Source: Pelagibacterium luteolum
Lineage (GTDB): Bacteria > Pseudomonadota > Alphaproteobacteria > Rhizobiales > Devosiaceae
Assembly (NCBI RefSeq): GCF_900100665.1
Contig: NZ_FNCS01000008.1
Location: 1-64,000, forward strand
Reading direction: 5' to 3'
DNA: 64,000 nucleotides
Positions 1-8,194 of the stretch are shown here, one piece after another. The notes below the pieces were generated by a model. That model worked only from the letters and a program-made list of their open reading frames with translations. It was not told the origin of the DNA and searched no databases. The stretch's first letter is position 1, and the number at the start of each line of letters is the position of its first letter. The position numbers and the translations under genes are program-made.

Positions 1-87
1 ATGCGACACTCGCCCCTCTGACTGTGGTCAAGTTCAACGATGGAATAAAGACTGGCTTCAACGACGCCCAGCGTTGACGGAGTTGCC

Positions 88-1455
88 ATGTCCTTGATCA
101 CGATGTCGCAGAAAGAGCTGAACCGCCTCGAAGCCATTCAGAAGATCCGGGCGCGCCGATTGAGCGTCGTTCAGGCCGCCGAGTTGCTCCACATCAGCCG
201 CAGCCAGGTTCACCGGCTCCTGCAGGCCTATGATCGCGCCGGCGCTGATGGCCTTGTGTCCAGGAAGCGCGGCCGGCCGAGTAATCGTCGCCATACCCAG
301 GATTTTCGCAATCATGTGCTCGATCTCGTTCGTGCGCATTATCCAGATTTCGGGCCGACCTTTGCCCGTGAGAAGCTGGTCGAGCGGCATGGCCTCGGGA
401 TCAGCAAGGAGACCTTACGCCAATGGATGATCGAATCTGGTCTCTGGACGTCGCGCCGCGAGCGCAAGCGGCGGATTTTCCAGCCGCGCGGCCGACGCGA
501 CTGTTTTGGCGAACTTGTGCAGATCGATGGCTCACATCACTGGTGGTTCGAGGATCGTGGCCCCAAGTGCGCCCTGCTCGTCTATATCGATGACGCCACC
601 GGCAAGCTCCTTCACCTCCGTTTTGCCAAGTCCGAGAACACCTTTGATTATTTCCAGGCGACGAAGGCCTATTTGCAAGAATGGGGTAAGCCGATCGCTT
701 TTTATAGCGATAAGCACGGCGTTTTTCGCACCACACATGCATCCGAAAAGGACCGCAGCAGCGGGTTCACCCAGTTCGGTCGAGCATTATATGAGCTCAA
801 TATCGACATCATTTGCGCGAACACGCCCCAAGCCAAGGGCCGTGTGGAGCGTGCAAACCTCACCCTGCAAGACCGTCTGGTCAAGGAACTCCGCCTGCGT
901 GGTATCAGCACGATTGAAGCCGCCAACACTTACGTTTCCGAGTTCATCGCAGATTTCAACGCGCGCTTTGGCAAAGAGCCTTACAATCCCAAGGACATGC
1001 ACCGTCCTCTTGCAGGTCACGAGAACCTGGACGGGGCCATGTGCCATAAAGAGGTTCGGACAGTCTCGCAGACGCTCACGCTACGCTATGACAAGGTGCT
1101 GTTCATCCTTGAGCCTACGGAACTGGCAAAAAGCGTGGCGCGGCAAAAGGTCATCGTTTGCGATTATCCTGACGGCCGGCTCGAGATAGAGCATGAGGGC
1201 ACCACCCTGCCCTACAGAACCTTCGACACGCTCCGCTCAGTTAATCGCTCAGAGATTGTGGGCAACAAGCGTTTGGATGCGGTTCTGGCCATGGTGGCCG
1301 ACATGCAGGCAGGGCGTGAGCTTAAGCGCAGCGAAAAAGCCCCTCGGCGCGCGGGACAGACGAACCATATGTTCGCCATCCCCGATGGCAGCGTGAGCAA
1401 CGGTTATCAGAAGCGGGGCCAAAGGCCCGCCCCCGATCGGGCTGCGCAACCCTGA
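88..1455 (+). CDS. ISNCY family DDE transposase
   Basis: Cuts and joins the ends of the insertion sequence. The 455-residue protein starts with a helix-turn-helix region (about residues 8-50, including AAELLHISRSQVHRLL), followed by a basic linker (RKRGRPSNRRH) and an integrase-type core. Candidate catalytic acids are D147 (VQIDGSHHWW), D208 (FYSDKHG) and E254 (GRVERAN). The spacing D-x60-D-x45-E is longer than the classic D35E, as is usual for this family. No frameshift or stop is visible, so it may be active. The ATG at 88 follows a weak GGAG. The C-terminal 30 residues are Pro/Arg-rich and lie over a GC-rich inverted repeat. Family assignment is from recognised sequence character, not a search. 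Confidence 0.88.
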   Translation: MSLITMSQKELNRLEAIQKIRARRLSVVQAAELLHISRSQVHRLLQAYDRAGADGLVSRKRGRPSNRRHTQDFRNHVLDLVRAHYPDFGPTFAREKLVERHGLGISKETLRQWMIESGLWTSRRERKRRIFQPRGRRDCFGELVQIDGSHHWWFEDRGPKCALLVYIDDATGKLLHLRFAKSENTFDYFQATKAYLQEWGKPIAFYSDKHGVFRTTHASEKDRSSGFTQFGRALYELNIDIICANTPQAKGRVERANLTLQDRLVKELRLRGISTIEAANTYVSEFIADFNARFGKEPYNPKDMHRPLAGHENLDGAMCHKEVRTVSQTLTLRYDKVLFILEPTELAKSVARQKVIVCDYPDGRLEIEHEGTTLPYRTFDTLRSVNRSEIVGNKRLDAVLAMVADMQAGRELKRSEKAPRRAGQTNHMFAIPDGSVSNGYQKRGQRPAPDRAAQP

Positions 1456-1477
1456 CCAGCTCCACCCGATCGGGGGC
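1429..1477. terminator. GC-rich inverted repeat at transposase 3' end
   Basis: GCCCCCGATCGG at 1429-1440 is perfectly complementary to CCGATCGGGGGC at 1466-1477, with a 25-nt loop containing the transposase stop codon. It could end transposase transcription or block read-through into the element. There is no clear T-run after it, so the terminator role is uncertain. Confidence 0.4.
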
Positions 1478-1502
1478 TCCTTAGCGCTCCTGGCGAATGC
1501 CC

Positions 1503-1537
1503 AGTGTCGCATTTCTATTTAGCTCGCCCTGTCGCAC
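1503..1537 (-). repeat. Double TGCGACA repeat of the insertion sequence right end
   Basis: Read on the minus strand this segment contains GTGCGACAG (1537-1529) and then ATGCGACACT (1512-1503). The inner copy matches the sequence at bases 1-10. These are probably transposase binding sites. Confidence 0.55.
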
Positions 1538-1570
1538 CTCTAATTGGCTTTGACAGGATATATGCCGAAC

Positions 1571-2206
1571 TTAGCGTTCTCTTGCGGCATTCTGCGTCAC
1601 TGGCCACGGCACGACGCTGATCTCCGGCCACACCGCTTGCGCCCTGCGTCCCTTCTCTTCATGTGCCACCCTGTTGCCATACGCGGCATTTGGCGTAACG
1701 CGAAAACTCAAAATGTCATCGAGACCAAATGGCGCCGCCACTGACAGCTCCCCATGGCCCTCCAGCCGCACAGCAACGGCGTGACTGCGCGAAGCATACC
1801 GCAACAGCGAACCGAGCGAAGACTCCAGCGACGGCACCTCGAACCCGAACTTTTGCGCAAACCATAGATGCACGCGGGCTTGGTTGCGCACTTCGATCGG
1901 CACCGGCGGCATCGGCAGCCTCTCGTCGACTTCTCTAATGACGCGATCCTCAGCCTCATAGCCAAGATCCGTGTCATCGAAATAGATGACGTCGATGTCC
2001 TTGACCCCGGTCCACAGCGGCCTGCCCGTCAGCGCGTTCCAGATATTTTGGTACACGGCGCCGCTGACGATCCACGCGTCAGGCAAATTCATGTCGCGTA
2101 GAACCGTGAGCATGCCCAGCAGTTCGGTGTTGGCACCGACCAACGCCTGCACTGCGCGATGCTGCTCATCGTCCGAAAGCCCTGAATACCGCAAATGACC
2201 GCTCAT
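1571..2206 (-). CDS. Nucleotidyltransferase family protein (NTP_transf_6 / DUF925)
   Basis: Predicted small nucleotidyltransferase-fold protein of 211 residues; substrate and role are unknown. The N-terminal half holds the family hallmarks WIVSGAVYQNIWNAL (about residues 45-60) and KDIDVIYFDD (about 69-78). The latter is the Dx[DV]-type acid pair expected to bind metal in this fold. The C-terminal part ends with a tryptophan-rich motif (AVWPEISVVPWP), as usual in the family, so the gene seems complete although the insertion sequence ends only about 30 bp beyond its stop. It stands alone on the minus strand, divergent from mazG across a 485-bp gap. Family assignment is fairly sure, function is not. 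Confidence 0.8.
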   Translation of the reverse strand: MSGHLRYSGLSDDEQHRAVQALVGANTELLGMLTVLRDMNLPDAWIVSGAVYQNIWNALTGRPLWTGVKDIDVIYFDDTDLGYEAEDRVIREVDERLPMPPVPIEVRNQARVHLWFAQKFGFEVPSLESSLGSLLRYASRSHAVAVRLEGHGELSVAAPFGLDDILSFRVTPNAAYGNRVAHEEKGRRAQAVWPEISVVPWPVTQNAARER

Positions 2207-2691
2207 TAAGGCACCCTACCCGGCTTCTGATGCGATGAGAACAAAACAGGAATAGTTTCAACAGGTCTTTTGCAAATAACTTATCCCCGCGCGCCAAGCC
2301 GCATCCATACTGCACTCACGAACCCGCGTTGATGGACGCAAGCGCAACGAACGTTTGGGCGGGTTTGGTTCGGGTTCCTTGCGGGTCGCTGCAGGGAGGG
2401 CCTAAACGTCACAAGTGCCGGTCGTCGGTACCCATACGGCGGCTTACCGGGGAAACCCGGCGGGGATTGACCCCAGCCTTCTGAAGGGCGAGTAAGCCAA
2501 AAATCCCGAGCGCCTGGGGCGATGATCGCTTCATACTAAAAAACAAACTGCGGAGCGCTCATCGCCCCACGCCGTCTTTCCATCATCCGAGGCGATATCG
2601 CCGTCGGACGCTTTTGCGCATCCAACGTCTGGCCAATAGCCAAACCTAGCCGATAAGATCAATCAGCATTCCCCGACTCACAAGGTTCTTC
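2207..2691. other. 485-bp gene-free stretch with many stems
   Basis: No convincing protein-coding frame. It contains the candidate structured RNA at 2320-2568, followed by a second near-perfect hairpin at 2586-2608 (TCCGA-GGCGATATCGCC-GTCGGA, one extra G) with CGCTTTT just after it on the plus strand, which could act as a weak terminator. The mazG ribosome binding site (AAGG, 2682-2685) closes the region. Confidence 0.6.
2320..2568. ncRNA. Candidate structured RNA of unknown family
   Basis: Many complementary segments nest or follow one another. ACGTTTGGGC (2351-2360) pairs with GCCTAAACGT (2400-2409) and encloses CCTTGC/GCAGGG (2377-2382 with 2391-2396). Next comes GTGCCG/CGGTAC (2415-2420 with 2426-2431). 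GGCTTA/TAAGCC (2441-2446 with 2493-2498) then closes a four-way junction of three small hairpins: CCGGG-GAAA-CCCGG, GGGG-ATTGA-CCCC and GCCTT-CTGA-AGGGC. Last is a 17-bp stem with one mismatch (2516-2532 with 2552-2568). I looked for landmarks of tmRNA, RNase P RNA, SRP RNA and tRNA and saw none. The transcribed strand is not clear; the junction includes a GNRA tetraloop when read on the plus strand. Confidence 0.5.
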
Positions 2692-3507
2692 ATGCAGCCC
2701 TCTCGCGACATGTCAGTGCTCCTCGAAATCATGGCGCGCTTGCGCGACAAGGAAAACGGTTGCCCATGGGACATCGAGCAGAACTTCGAGACCATCAGAC
2801 ACTTCACGATCGAGGAAGCCTATGAGGTTTCCGACGCAATCGAACGCAGGGACTACGCCGATCTGCGAGACGAGCTTGGCGACCTCCTCCTTCAACCCGT
2901 CTATCACGCTCAGATGGCCAGCGAAGAGGGCCTCTTCGACATTGGCGACGTTGTGTTTGCTGTAACGGAGAAGCTCATCCGCCGACATCCACACGTCTTT
3001 GGTGACGCCGATCCCGGCAATGCCGCCGCATCGGAAAAGCGTTGGGAAAACATCAAAGCTGCCGAACGGGCTCAAAAAGCCGCCGAGCGCGGCGGCGCGA
3101 AACCGCCCTCGGTCCTTGATGACGTTCCCCCTGCTCTGCCAGCCCTGCTGCGCGCTGGAAAGCTCGCCAAGCGCGCAGCGCGCGTGGGTTTCGACTGGCC
3201 CGATACAGCCTCGGTCATCGCGAAAATCCGCGAAGAACTCGATGAGGTCGAAGAAGCTCTCGGCGGCACTGACGAAGCGGCGAAAAAGGAAGAAATCGGC
3301 GATCTGTTATTCGCTGTCGCCAATCTCGCCCGCCACGCCGGCCTCGACGCCGAAGCCGCGCTGCGCGACGCTAACGCCAAGTTCGTCAGGCGCTTCGAAT
3401 ATGTCGAAGCCCGTGCCCGTGAGGATGAGATCGACATCGCCCACGCCGGCCTCGATCGGCTCGACGGTTACTGGAACGAAATCCGCAAGAGGGACAAATC
3501 AGTTTGA
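2692..3507 (+). CDS. mazG: Nucleoside triphosphate pyrophosphohydrolase MazG
   Basis: Hydrolyses (d)NTPs to monophosphates and pyrophosphate, cleaning the nucleotide pool and tempering starvation signalling. The 271-residue protein carries two MazG domains. The first has CPWDIEQNFETI followed by the metal-binding EEAYE and DELGD pair (about residues 42-65). The second, after an Ala/Lys-rich linker, has EELDEVEE and KEEIGDLLFAVANLARH (about 180-220). The ATG at 2692 follows AAGG at 6 nt; an internal ATG six codons later (MSVLLEIM) is an alternative. Its last 9 bp overlap the 3' end of hflX on the other strand, so the two transcripts are convergent with no terminator between them. Confidence 0.95.
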   Translation: MQPSRDMSVLLEIMARLRDKENGCPWDIEQNFETIRHFTIEEAYEVSDAIERRDYADLRDELGDLLLQPVYHAQMASEEGLFDIGDVVFAVTEKLIRRHPHVFGDADPGNAAASEKRWENIKAAERAQKAAERGGAKPPSVLDDVPPALPALLRAGKLAKRAARVGFDWPDTASVIAKIREELDEVEEALGGTDEAAKKEEIGDLLFAVANLARHAGLDAEAALRDANAKFVRRFEYVEARAREDEIDIAHAGLDRLDGYWNEIRKRDKSV

Positions 3508-4860
3508 GCCATCAAGCCCGGTGATCCGGCCGGCGAACTTCTCGGAAAACTCGGCACGGTGCCGCGGCAGCACCCGCACCACATAGCGCGTACCCTCATC
3601 GTCCGGCTCGCCGCGTTCGATCACCTCGGCATTGGCGTACAGCCACCCGGTTTCCACGCTCGATTCATGGGGAATAAGCACCGAAAACAGCCGCGCGTCC
3701 TGCGCCAACGCCTTCTCGACGGCGGCCAGAAGCTCAGGCAGCCCTTCGCCGGTCCGTGCCGATACCGCAACGCTCGCCGCGACCTTGCCCACGGGCGCAA
3801 CGCTCGAAAGCCCTCTGCCAGCCTCGGTCTCCGCCTCCGAAATCGCGTCGATCTTGTTCCAGACCTCGATGATCGGCACCGTCTCCCCGGTCACACCGAG
3901 ATCGGCAAGAACCTTGAGCACATCGGCCGCCTGGGCCGGATGGTCGGGGTTGGCCACGTCGCGGACATGCAGCACGACTTGCGCCTGCGTCACCTCTTCC
4001 AGCGTCCCGCGAAACGCTGCGACGAGATCGGTCGGCAGATCGGAAATGAAACCGACGGTGTCCGACAAAATGATGTCGCGCCCATGCGGCAAGGTTGCCC
4101 TGCGCACGGTCGTATCCAGCGTCGCAAACAGCAAATCCTCTGCCATCACGCCTGAACCGGTGATCGCATTGAAAAGGCTCGACTTGCCCGCGTTGGTGTA
4201 CCCCACCAGCGCCACCACTGGAAATGGCACCGCATCGCGCGGTCCGCGCTGTAACAGCCGCGTCCGCCGCACCTTATCCAGCCGACGTTCGAGAACGAGG
4301 ATGCGATCCTGAATCTGACGCCGATCCGACTCGATCTGGGTTTCGCCCGGTCCACCCAGAAACCCGCCGCCGCCGCGCTGGCGCTCAAGGTGGGTCCAAG
4401 ACCGTACAAGGCGGCCCTTCTGGTAATTGAGGTGAGCCAGTTCGACCTGCAACACGCCCTCTCGCGTCGCCGCCCGCTCCCCAAAAATCTCGAGGATCAG
4501 CGCAGTGCGATCGAGAACCTTGACCCCGATGTCGCGTTCGAGATTGCGCTGTTGAATTGGCGAAAGCGCCGCATCGACCAGCAGCAATTCGATCTTCTCG
4601 CTCTTGACCAGTTCGGCCAATGTTTGAACCTGCCCGCCACCCAGATAGGTCGCCGGCTTGATGTCGCGAACCCGCAGGATCTCGGCAAAAACCACATCGA
4701 GCGCGATCGCAGCCGCAAGGCCGACGAACTCTTCGTGGCGTGCGTCTGCGGTGCGCGAATAGCGCACGGATTTGACGTCAGGCGTTACGATGCCCGTGCG
4801 CGTAGGGACTTCGCGGAGGTCCACAAAGCCCTTTCCAATATCGTCGTCGTTATCGATCAA
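3499..4860 (-). CDS. hflX: GTPase HflX
   Basis: Ribosome-associated GTPase that splits stalled 70S/50S particles under stress. The 453-residue protein has the N-terminal HflX domain, a Gly-rich linker ([14 protein letters not shown], about 161-173), a coiled segment, then the G domain: P-loop GYTNAGKS (220-227), DTVGF (267-271) and NKID (335-338). The frame opens with TTG at 4860, which overlaps the hfq stop as TTGA. No better in-frame ATG fits the conserved N-terminus, so a translationally coupled TTG start is likely. It is the last gene of the ntr-trk-hfq run and collides with the mazG 3' end. Confidence 0.95.
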   Translation of the reverse strand: MIDNDDDIGKGFVDLREVPTRTGIVTPDVKSVRYSRTADARHEEFVGLAAAIALDVVFAEILRVRDIKPATYLGGGQVQTLAELVKSEKIELLLVDAALSPIQQRNLERDIGVKVLDRTALILEIFGERAATREGVLQVELAHLNYQKGRLVRSWTHLERQRGGGGFLGGPGETQIESDRRQIQDRILVLERRLDKVRRTRLLQRGPRDAVPFPVVALVGYTNAGKSSLFNAITGSGVMAEDLLFATLDTTVRRATLPHGRDIILSDTVGFISDLPTDLVAAFRGTLEEVTQAQVVLHVRDVANPDHPAQAADVLKVLADLGVTGETVPIIEVWNKIDAISEAETEAGRGLSSVAPVGKVAASVAVSARTGEGLPELLAAVEKALAQDARLFSVLIPHESSVETGWLYANAEVIERGEPDDEGTRYVVRVLPRHRAEFSEKFAGRITGLDGSN

Positions 4861-5102
4861 TCGGTGTTGCTCTCGGGGTCGAACAGTTGGATCGGTGCGC
4901 CCGGCATGATCGTGGAGATGGCATGCTTGTAAACCAGCTGGCTCTGCGCATCACGCCGCAGCAGCAGGCAGAAATTATCGAACCAGGTGATTACGCCCTG
5001 CAACTTAACGCCATTGACGAGAAAAATCGTCACCGGAACCTTGTTCTTGCGAACGTGATTGAGAAAGGAATCCTGGAGGTTTTGCACCTTTTCACTGGGC
5101 AT
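4857..5102 (-). CDS. hfq: RNA chaperone Hfq
   Basis: Hexameric Sm-like protein that pairs small RNAs with mRNAs. From the ATG at 5102 the protein has 81 residues: Sm1 (about 10-45, [17 protein letters not shown]) and Sm2 with the YKHAIST motif (about 58-64), then a short acidic tail typical of alphaproteobacteria. The frame extends upstream to a TTG, but AAGAGG sits 7 nt before the 5102 ATG, which decides the start. It overlaps hflX by 4 nt. A 215-bp gap separates it from trkH upstream, enough for its own promoter; a TTGACA is present at 5216-5211 on this strand, but I see no well-spaced -10. Confidence 0.97.
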   Translation of the reverse strand: MPSEKVQNLQDSFLNHVRKNKVPVTIFLVNGVKLQGVITWFDNFCLLLRRDAQSQLVYKHAISTIMPGAPIQLFDPESNTD

Positions 5103-5249
5103 TGTTCGGCCTCTTGTTTGCGTCTGGCACAACGCACCAGGTCAGATTCCCGACCATCTTTTTGCGTGACACTCAGTATAGGTGCCGCCCTGCCCTGTGA
5201 CGCATTTGCATGTCAACACAAGCAACTATGGCACATCTGTATGGGTCAG

Positions 5250-5280
5250 CCTAGAGCGTTTCCAGCAAAAGTGGAATCCG
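5250..5280. repeat. Rhizobiales-type dispersed intergenic motif
   Basis: The string around AGAGCGTTTCCAGCAAAAGT, followed by GGAATCCG, resembles short intergenic elements scattered through many Hyphomicrobiales genomes (GAGC-N-TTCC..AAAAGTGG core). Only one copy is seen here, between trkH and hfq. Identification is from memory of the pattern. Confidence 0.4.
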
Positions 5281-5317
5281 TCGACCTACACCGCCATACG
5301 ATCAGGCCGCGAAAAGC

Positions 5318-6751
5318 CTACCATCGTTTCCCGGCGATTGCCGCCAGTACAATCAGGATCTCGATCCGCGCAACCAACGCCAGACCGGCGATTGTGAGCA
5401 ACGTACCGTCCGATACTGCGCCCTGCGTCAATCCGGGAACCGCATCGTCGACAAGTCCCCCAACCTGGGAGAACGCGCCGGCACCAAGGCCGATTGCATT
5501 CGGCAGCGCATGGCCCTGCAAAGCAAACAGCAGGATCCCAACGGTGATCGTGAGAACAGCAAGAAAGAACGCGCTCCAGATCGACTTTGCGATCATGCGA
5601 TGTTGGTCGTCGTACTGAGCATCCTCGCGCAGGATTGCGCTGGGATAGACGAGCCTTTCGAGCTCGTTTCCAACGTGCTTCAGCATCGCCATGACGCGAA
5701 ATGCCTTGATCCCGCCGGCGGTCGAATAGGAGCACCCACCAATGAAAACGATCAGGAGAACGAGCTCAAATGGCAGGGAGATGCCGGAATCCGTATCGTG
5801 GGCAATCCCCGTCGTTGTCACCATCGATACAATATCGAACACATAGTTGAGCGCCGCCTGTATCCCGCTCAATCCGCTCGGCGGCGCGACGATCGATGCC
5901 AGCACCGCAGCCACGATGAGCACAGCAACCGCTGCGAGAAAAAGTACCCCTTCGCTATGTTCGCGCGAGTCGGCAAAATTGCGCGAGCTCACCAGTCGGT
6001 GCCAGACAATGCTCGTCGCGCCCACCAGCATGAAGACCACCATAATCGTTTCGGCAGCACCGTTGTCCAGCACGCTAGACGAGGACCGATCGGGCACGAA
6101 ACCATTTGTCGACAGCATGCTCATCGCAACCACAACGGCATCATCGGCCGCAACACCGGTCATCCCAAGCAAGAGAGCGCAAAGCATTGTAAGCGCTAGA
6201 TAGGGCAAGCCTATTTCCTGCAACGTCTCGCCGAAGCGCGGATCCTCTTCAGTCCGCGCATGCTGGACTTGCCGCAGATTTGCACTCGGCGTGCCACCAA
6301 CCCGATAGGGCCCGAGCACGTATACCGCCATCATCAAGGTCAGCAACCCACCGAGCCAAGCGATTGTAGCGCGATAAAATGCCATCGACGCCGAGATATC
6401 GGGAAGAGGACGAAGCGTGATCCCCATCGTTGTTACCGCCGAGCTGGCCTCAAACAAAGCCCCGACAACACTGTGACCCTCAACGAGGATAAAAACAGGC
6501 GTGGCGGCGGCTACAAAACTCAGCCAGATCACGATTGCCGCTGTAAACACCCCTGCCCTGTTGAGCGTCCGTCGCCGGGCGATAAGCGCCAGTATGGTGA
6601 CGCTTGCGAGGAAACCATAAGCCGCCGAAACTAGAAACATCGCTTCCAAAGCGCGCCAGTTTCCCTCGATCAGTGCAACGAGCATGGGCAATGCCATGCA
6701 CAGGGCAAATCCCGCAAAGACGGCCGCTGCAAGGATTCCGATGGTTGGCAC
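5318..6751 (-). CDS. trkH: Trk potassium uptake system, membrane subunit TrkH
   Basis: Inner-membrane potassium channel subunit that works with the TrkA gate encoded just upstream. The 477-residue protein is hydrophobic throughout, with four pore-loop repeats recognisable by their glycines: SAVTTMGITL, MLSTNGFVP, MVTTTGIAH and GAFSQVGG. The loop GGCSYSTAGGIKAFR after the third repeat is a clear TrkH/KtrB signature. The start is GTG at 6751, supported by CCGGAG five bases upstream. The gap to trkA is 36 bp, so the two are one operon. Length is close to the usual 480-500. Confidence 0.94.
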   Translation of the reverse strand: MPTIGILAAAVFAGFALCMALPMLVALIEGNWRALEAMFLVSAAYGFLASVTILALIARRRTLNRAGVFTAAIVIWLSFVAAATPVFILVEGHSVVGALFEASSAVTTMGITLRPLPDISASMAFYRATIAWLGGLLTLMMAVYVLGPYRVGGTPSANLRQVQHARTEEDPRFGETLQEIGLPYLALTMLCALLLGMTGVAADDAVVVAMSMLSTNGFVPDRSSSSVLDNGAAETIMVVFMLVGATSIVWHRLVSSRNFADSREHSEGVLFLAAVAVLIVAAVLASIVAPPSGLSGIQAALNYVFDIVSMVTTTGIAHDTDSGISLPFELVLLIVFIGGCSYSTAGGIKAFRVMAMLKHVGNELERLVYPSAILREDAQYDDQHRMIAKSIWSAFFLAVLTITVGILLFALQGHALPNAIGLGAGAFSQVGGLVDDAVPGLTQGAVSDGTLLTIAGLALVARIEILIVLAAIAGKRW

Positions 6752-6787
6752 AATGTCTCCGGGCGAGCTAATCGATCGCGAAATGCA

Positions 6788-8164
6788 CTAGAAGAAGTCG
6801 ATGCTCACGCGGAACATCTGTTCGACCTGTCGAAGATTGGCAGCCAGCGCGAAGACGATCACGAAATCCCCTGCCCTCACGACCGTGTCACCCGTGGGCA
6901 TGATCGTTTCGCTTCCGCGTACGATAGCACCGATGCGCACGCCGTCCGGCAGCTTGAACTCGCGCAGGGGCTTTCCAACCAGGGTCGACGTCTCCAGCGC
7001 CTCGGCTTCCAGAAGTTCGGCAGCACCGTTGCCAAGCGAATACACGCCGCGAATGCGTCCGCGCCGCACATGCCGCAAGACTTTCGAAACCGTTATTGCG
7101 CGCGGGTTGATAAAGGCATCAACGCCCAGTCGACGTGCAATGCGGGGGTACTGGCTCTGGTTGACCAGCGCGATATTGGCGCGGCATCCCATTTCACTCG
7201 CAATGACGCACGAGAGGATATTGGTCTTGTCGTCATTGGTCAGCCCGAGGAACATGTGCGCGTCACGCACATCGACCTCCCGCATGATGTCCTGTGCAAG
7301 GGCGTCGCCAAACACCACGATCGAGTGCTTCATCGTCTCAGCGGCGCGCTGGGCATTCTCGCGATGGCTTTCGATGATACGGACCGAAACGCTGGGGTCG
7401 GTTTCTTCGATACGACGGGCTACATAGCGCCCCACATTGCCTGCGCCGGCAATGACGACCCGACTCGGAGGGGCCTCATTGCGTCCAAACAAGCCCAGGA
7501 CCCGATTGACCTGGTCGCGCGAGACCGCGACCACCGCCTGATCGCCGGCGATCATCTGCTCGTGGGAATGGATGACGCGCATTTCGCCATTGCGCCGGAC
7601 GCCCATCACCGTGGCATTGAGATTGGGAAAAAGGTCTGTCAAATGCCGCAGCGGCGTGTCGATCACCGCGCAGTCTTCGGTGACATTAACCTCGACCACC
7701 ACGACTTTCTCGTCCTCAAAGGTAACGATCTCATTGGCCCCAGGATGAGCCATGCGCTGAAGTATGAGTTCCCCAACTTCCATCTCAGGCGAGATGATCA
7801 CATCGATGGGGAGGTGATCGCGCGAAAACAGATTGCTCCATTCGGGATTGAGATAGCTCTGGGAGCGGATGCGCGCGATACGCGTCGGCACCTCGAAGAT
7901 CGAGTGCGCCACCTGACAGGCGGTCATGTTCACTTCATCGACCTGCGTCACGGCGATGAGCATATCTGCATCGCGAGCGCCGGCCTGCGCAAGCACATCG
8001 GGATAGGATCCATGGCCGTGTAGCCCGCGTGCGTCGAGCGTATCGCGTACTCGCTGAACCAAGGTCGGATTGTTGTCGATAACGGTGACTTCGTTGCCCT
8101 CGGCCGACAGTCGTTCGGCAATGCCATAGCCAACTTGCCCGGCACCGCAGATGATCACTCTCAT
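6788..8164 (-). CDS. trkA: Trk system potassium transporter regulatory subunit TrkA
   Basis: Cytoplasmic NAD(H)/nucleotide-binding ring protein that gates TrkH. The 458-residue protein has two RCK units in tandem. The first begins with the Rossmann motif ICGAGQVGYGIAE and the second, at about residue 234, with VVIAGAGNVGRYVARR; each is followed by an RCK_C domain (the last ends near residue 450). It lies 30 bp downstream of ntrX and 36 bp upstream of trkH. The gene order ntrX-trkA is common in Hyphomicrobiales and suggests that potassium uptake shares the transcript of the NtrYX system. Confidence 0.96.
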   Translation of the reverse strand: MRVIICGAGQVGYGIAERLSAEGNEVTVIDNNPTLVQRVRDTLDARGLHGHGSYPDVLAQAGARDADMLIAVTQVDEVNMTACQVAHSIFEVPTRIARIRSQSYLNPEWSNLFSRDHLPIDVIISPEMEVGELILQRMAHPGANEIVTFEDEKVVVVEVNVTEDCAVIDTPLRHLTDLFPNLNATVMGVRRNGEMRVIHSHEQMIAGDQAVVAVSRDQVNRVLGLFGRNEAPPSRVVIAGAGNVGRYVARRIEETDPSVSVRIIESHRENAQRAAETMKHSIVVFGDALAQDIMREVDVRDAHMFLGLTNDDKTNILSCVIASEMGCRANIALVNQSQYPRIARRLGVDAFINPRAITVSKVLRHVRRGRIRGVYSLGNGAAELLEAEALETSTLVGKPLREFKLPDGVRIGAIVRGSETIMPTGDTVVRAGDFVIVFALAANLRQVEQMFRVSIDFF

Positions 8165-8194
8165 GCTCTAAAGTCCTGTCTTGGCCGCGCCTGC

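Larger units (their letters stand above)
1..1541 (+). mobile_element. ISNCY-type insertion sequence, left end cut by window edge
   Basis: One transposase gene is flanked by related ends. ATGCGACACT at 1-10 reappears inverted at 1503-1512, and a second inverted copy of the core (CTGTCGCAC, 1529-1537) lies further out on the right. The right end therefore carries two TGCGACA-type repeats about 25 bp apart, and the matching outer left repeat should lie just before base 1. The outer right limit is placed near 1541 by inference; no target duplication can be tested because the left end is missing. The element ends about 30 bp from the 3' end of the next gene without visibly breaking it. Confidence 0.75.

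Noticed and set aside
2239-2253. GAACAAAACAGGAAT resembles a LexA site upstream of the nucleotidyltransferase gene
   Set aside because: The second half is GAAT, not GAAC, and no promoter of the right spacing surrounds it, unlike the two perfect sites at 38.6 and 60.97 kb.
2320-2568. Could the structured segment be tmRNA, RNase P RNA, SRP RNA or a tRNA?
   Set aside because: No tag-peptide frame or TTCGA T-arm for tmRNA, no GAGGAAAGTCC for RNase P, no conserved SRP loop, and GGTTCGGGTTCC near 2368 lacks the rest of a tRNA.
5211-5216. TTGACA on the minus strand upstream of hfq as a promoter
   Set aside because: No -10-like hexamer at 16-18 bp; the nearby TATACT is about 30 bp away.
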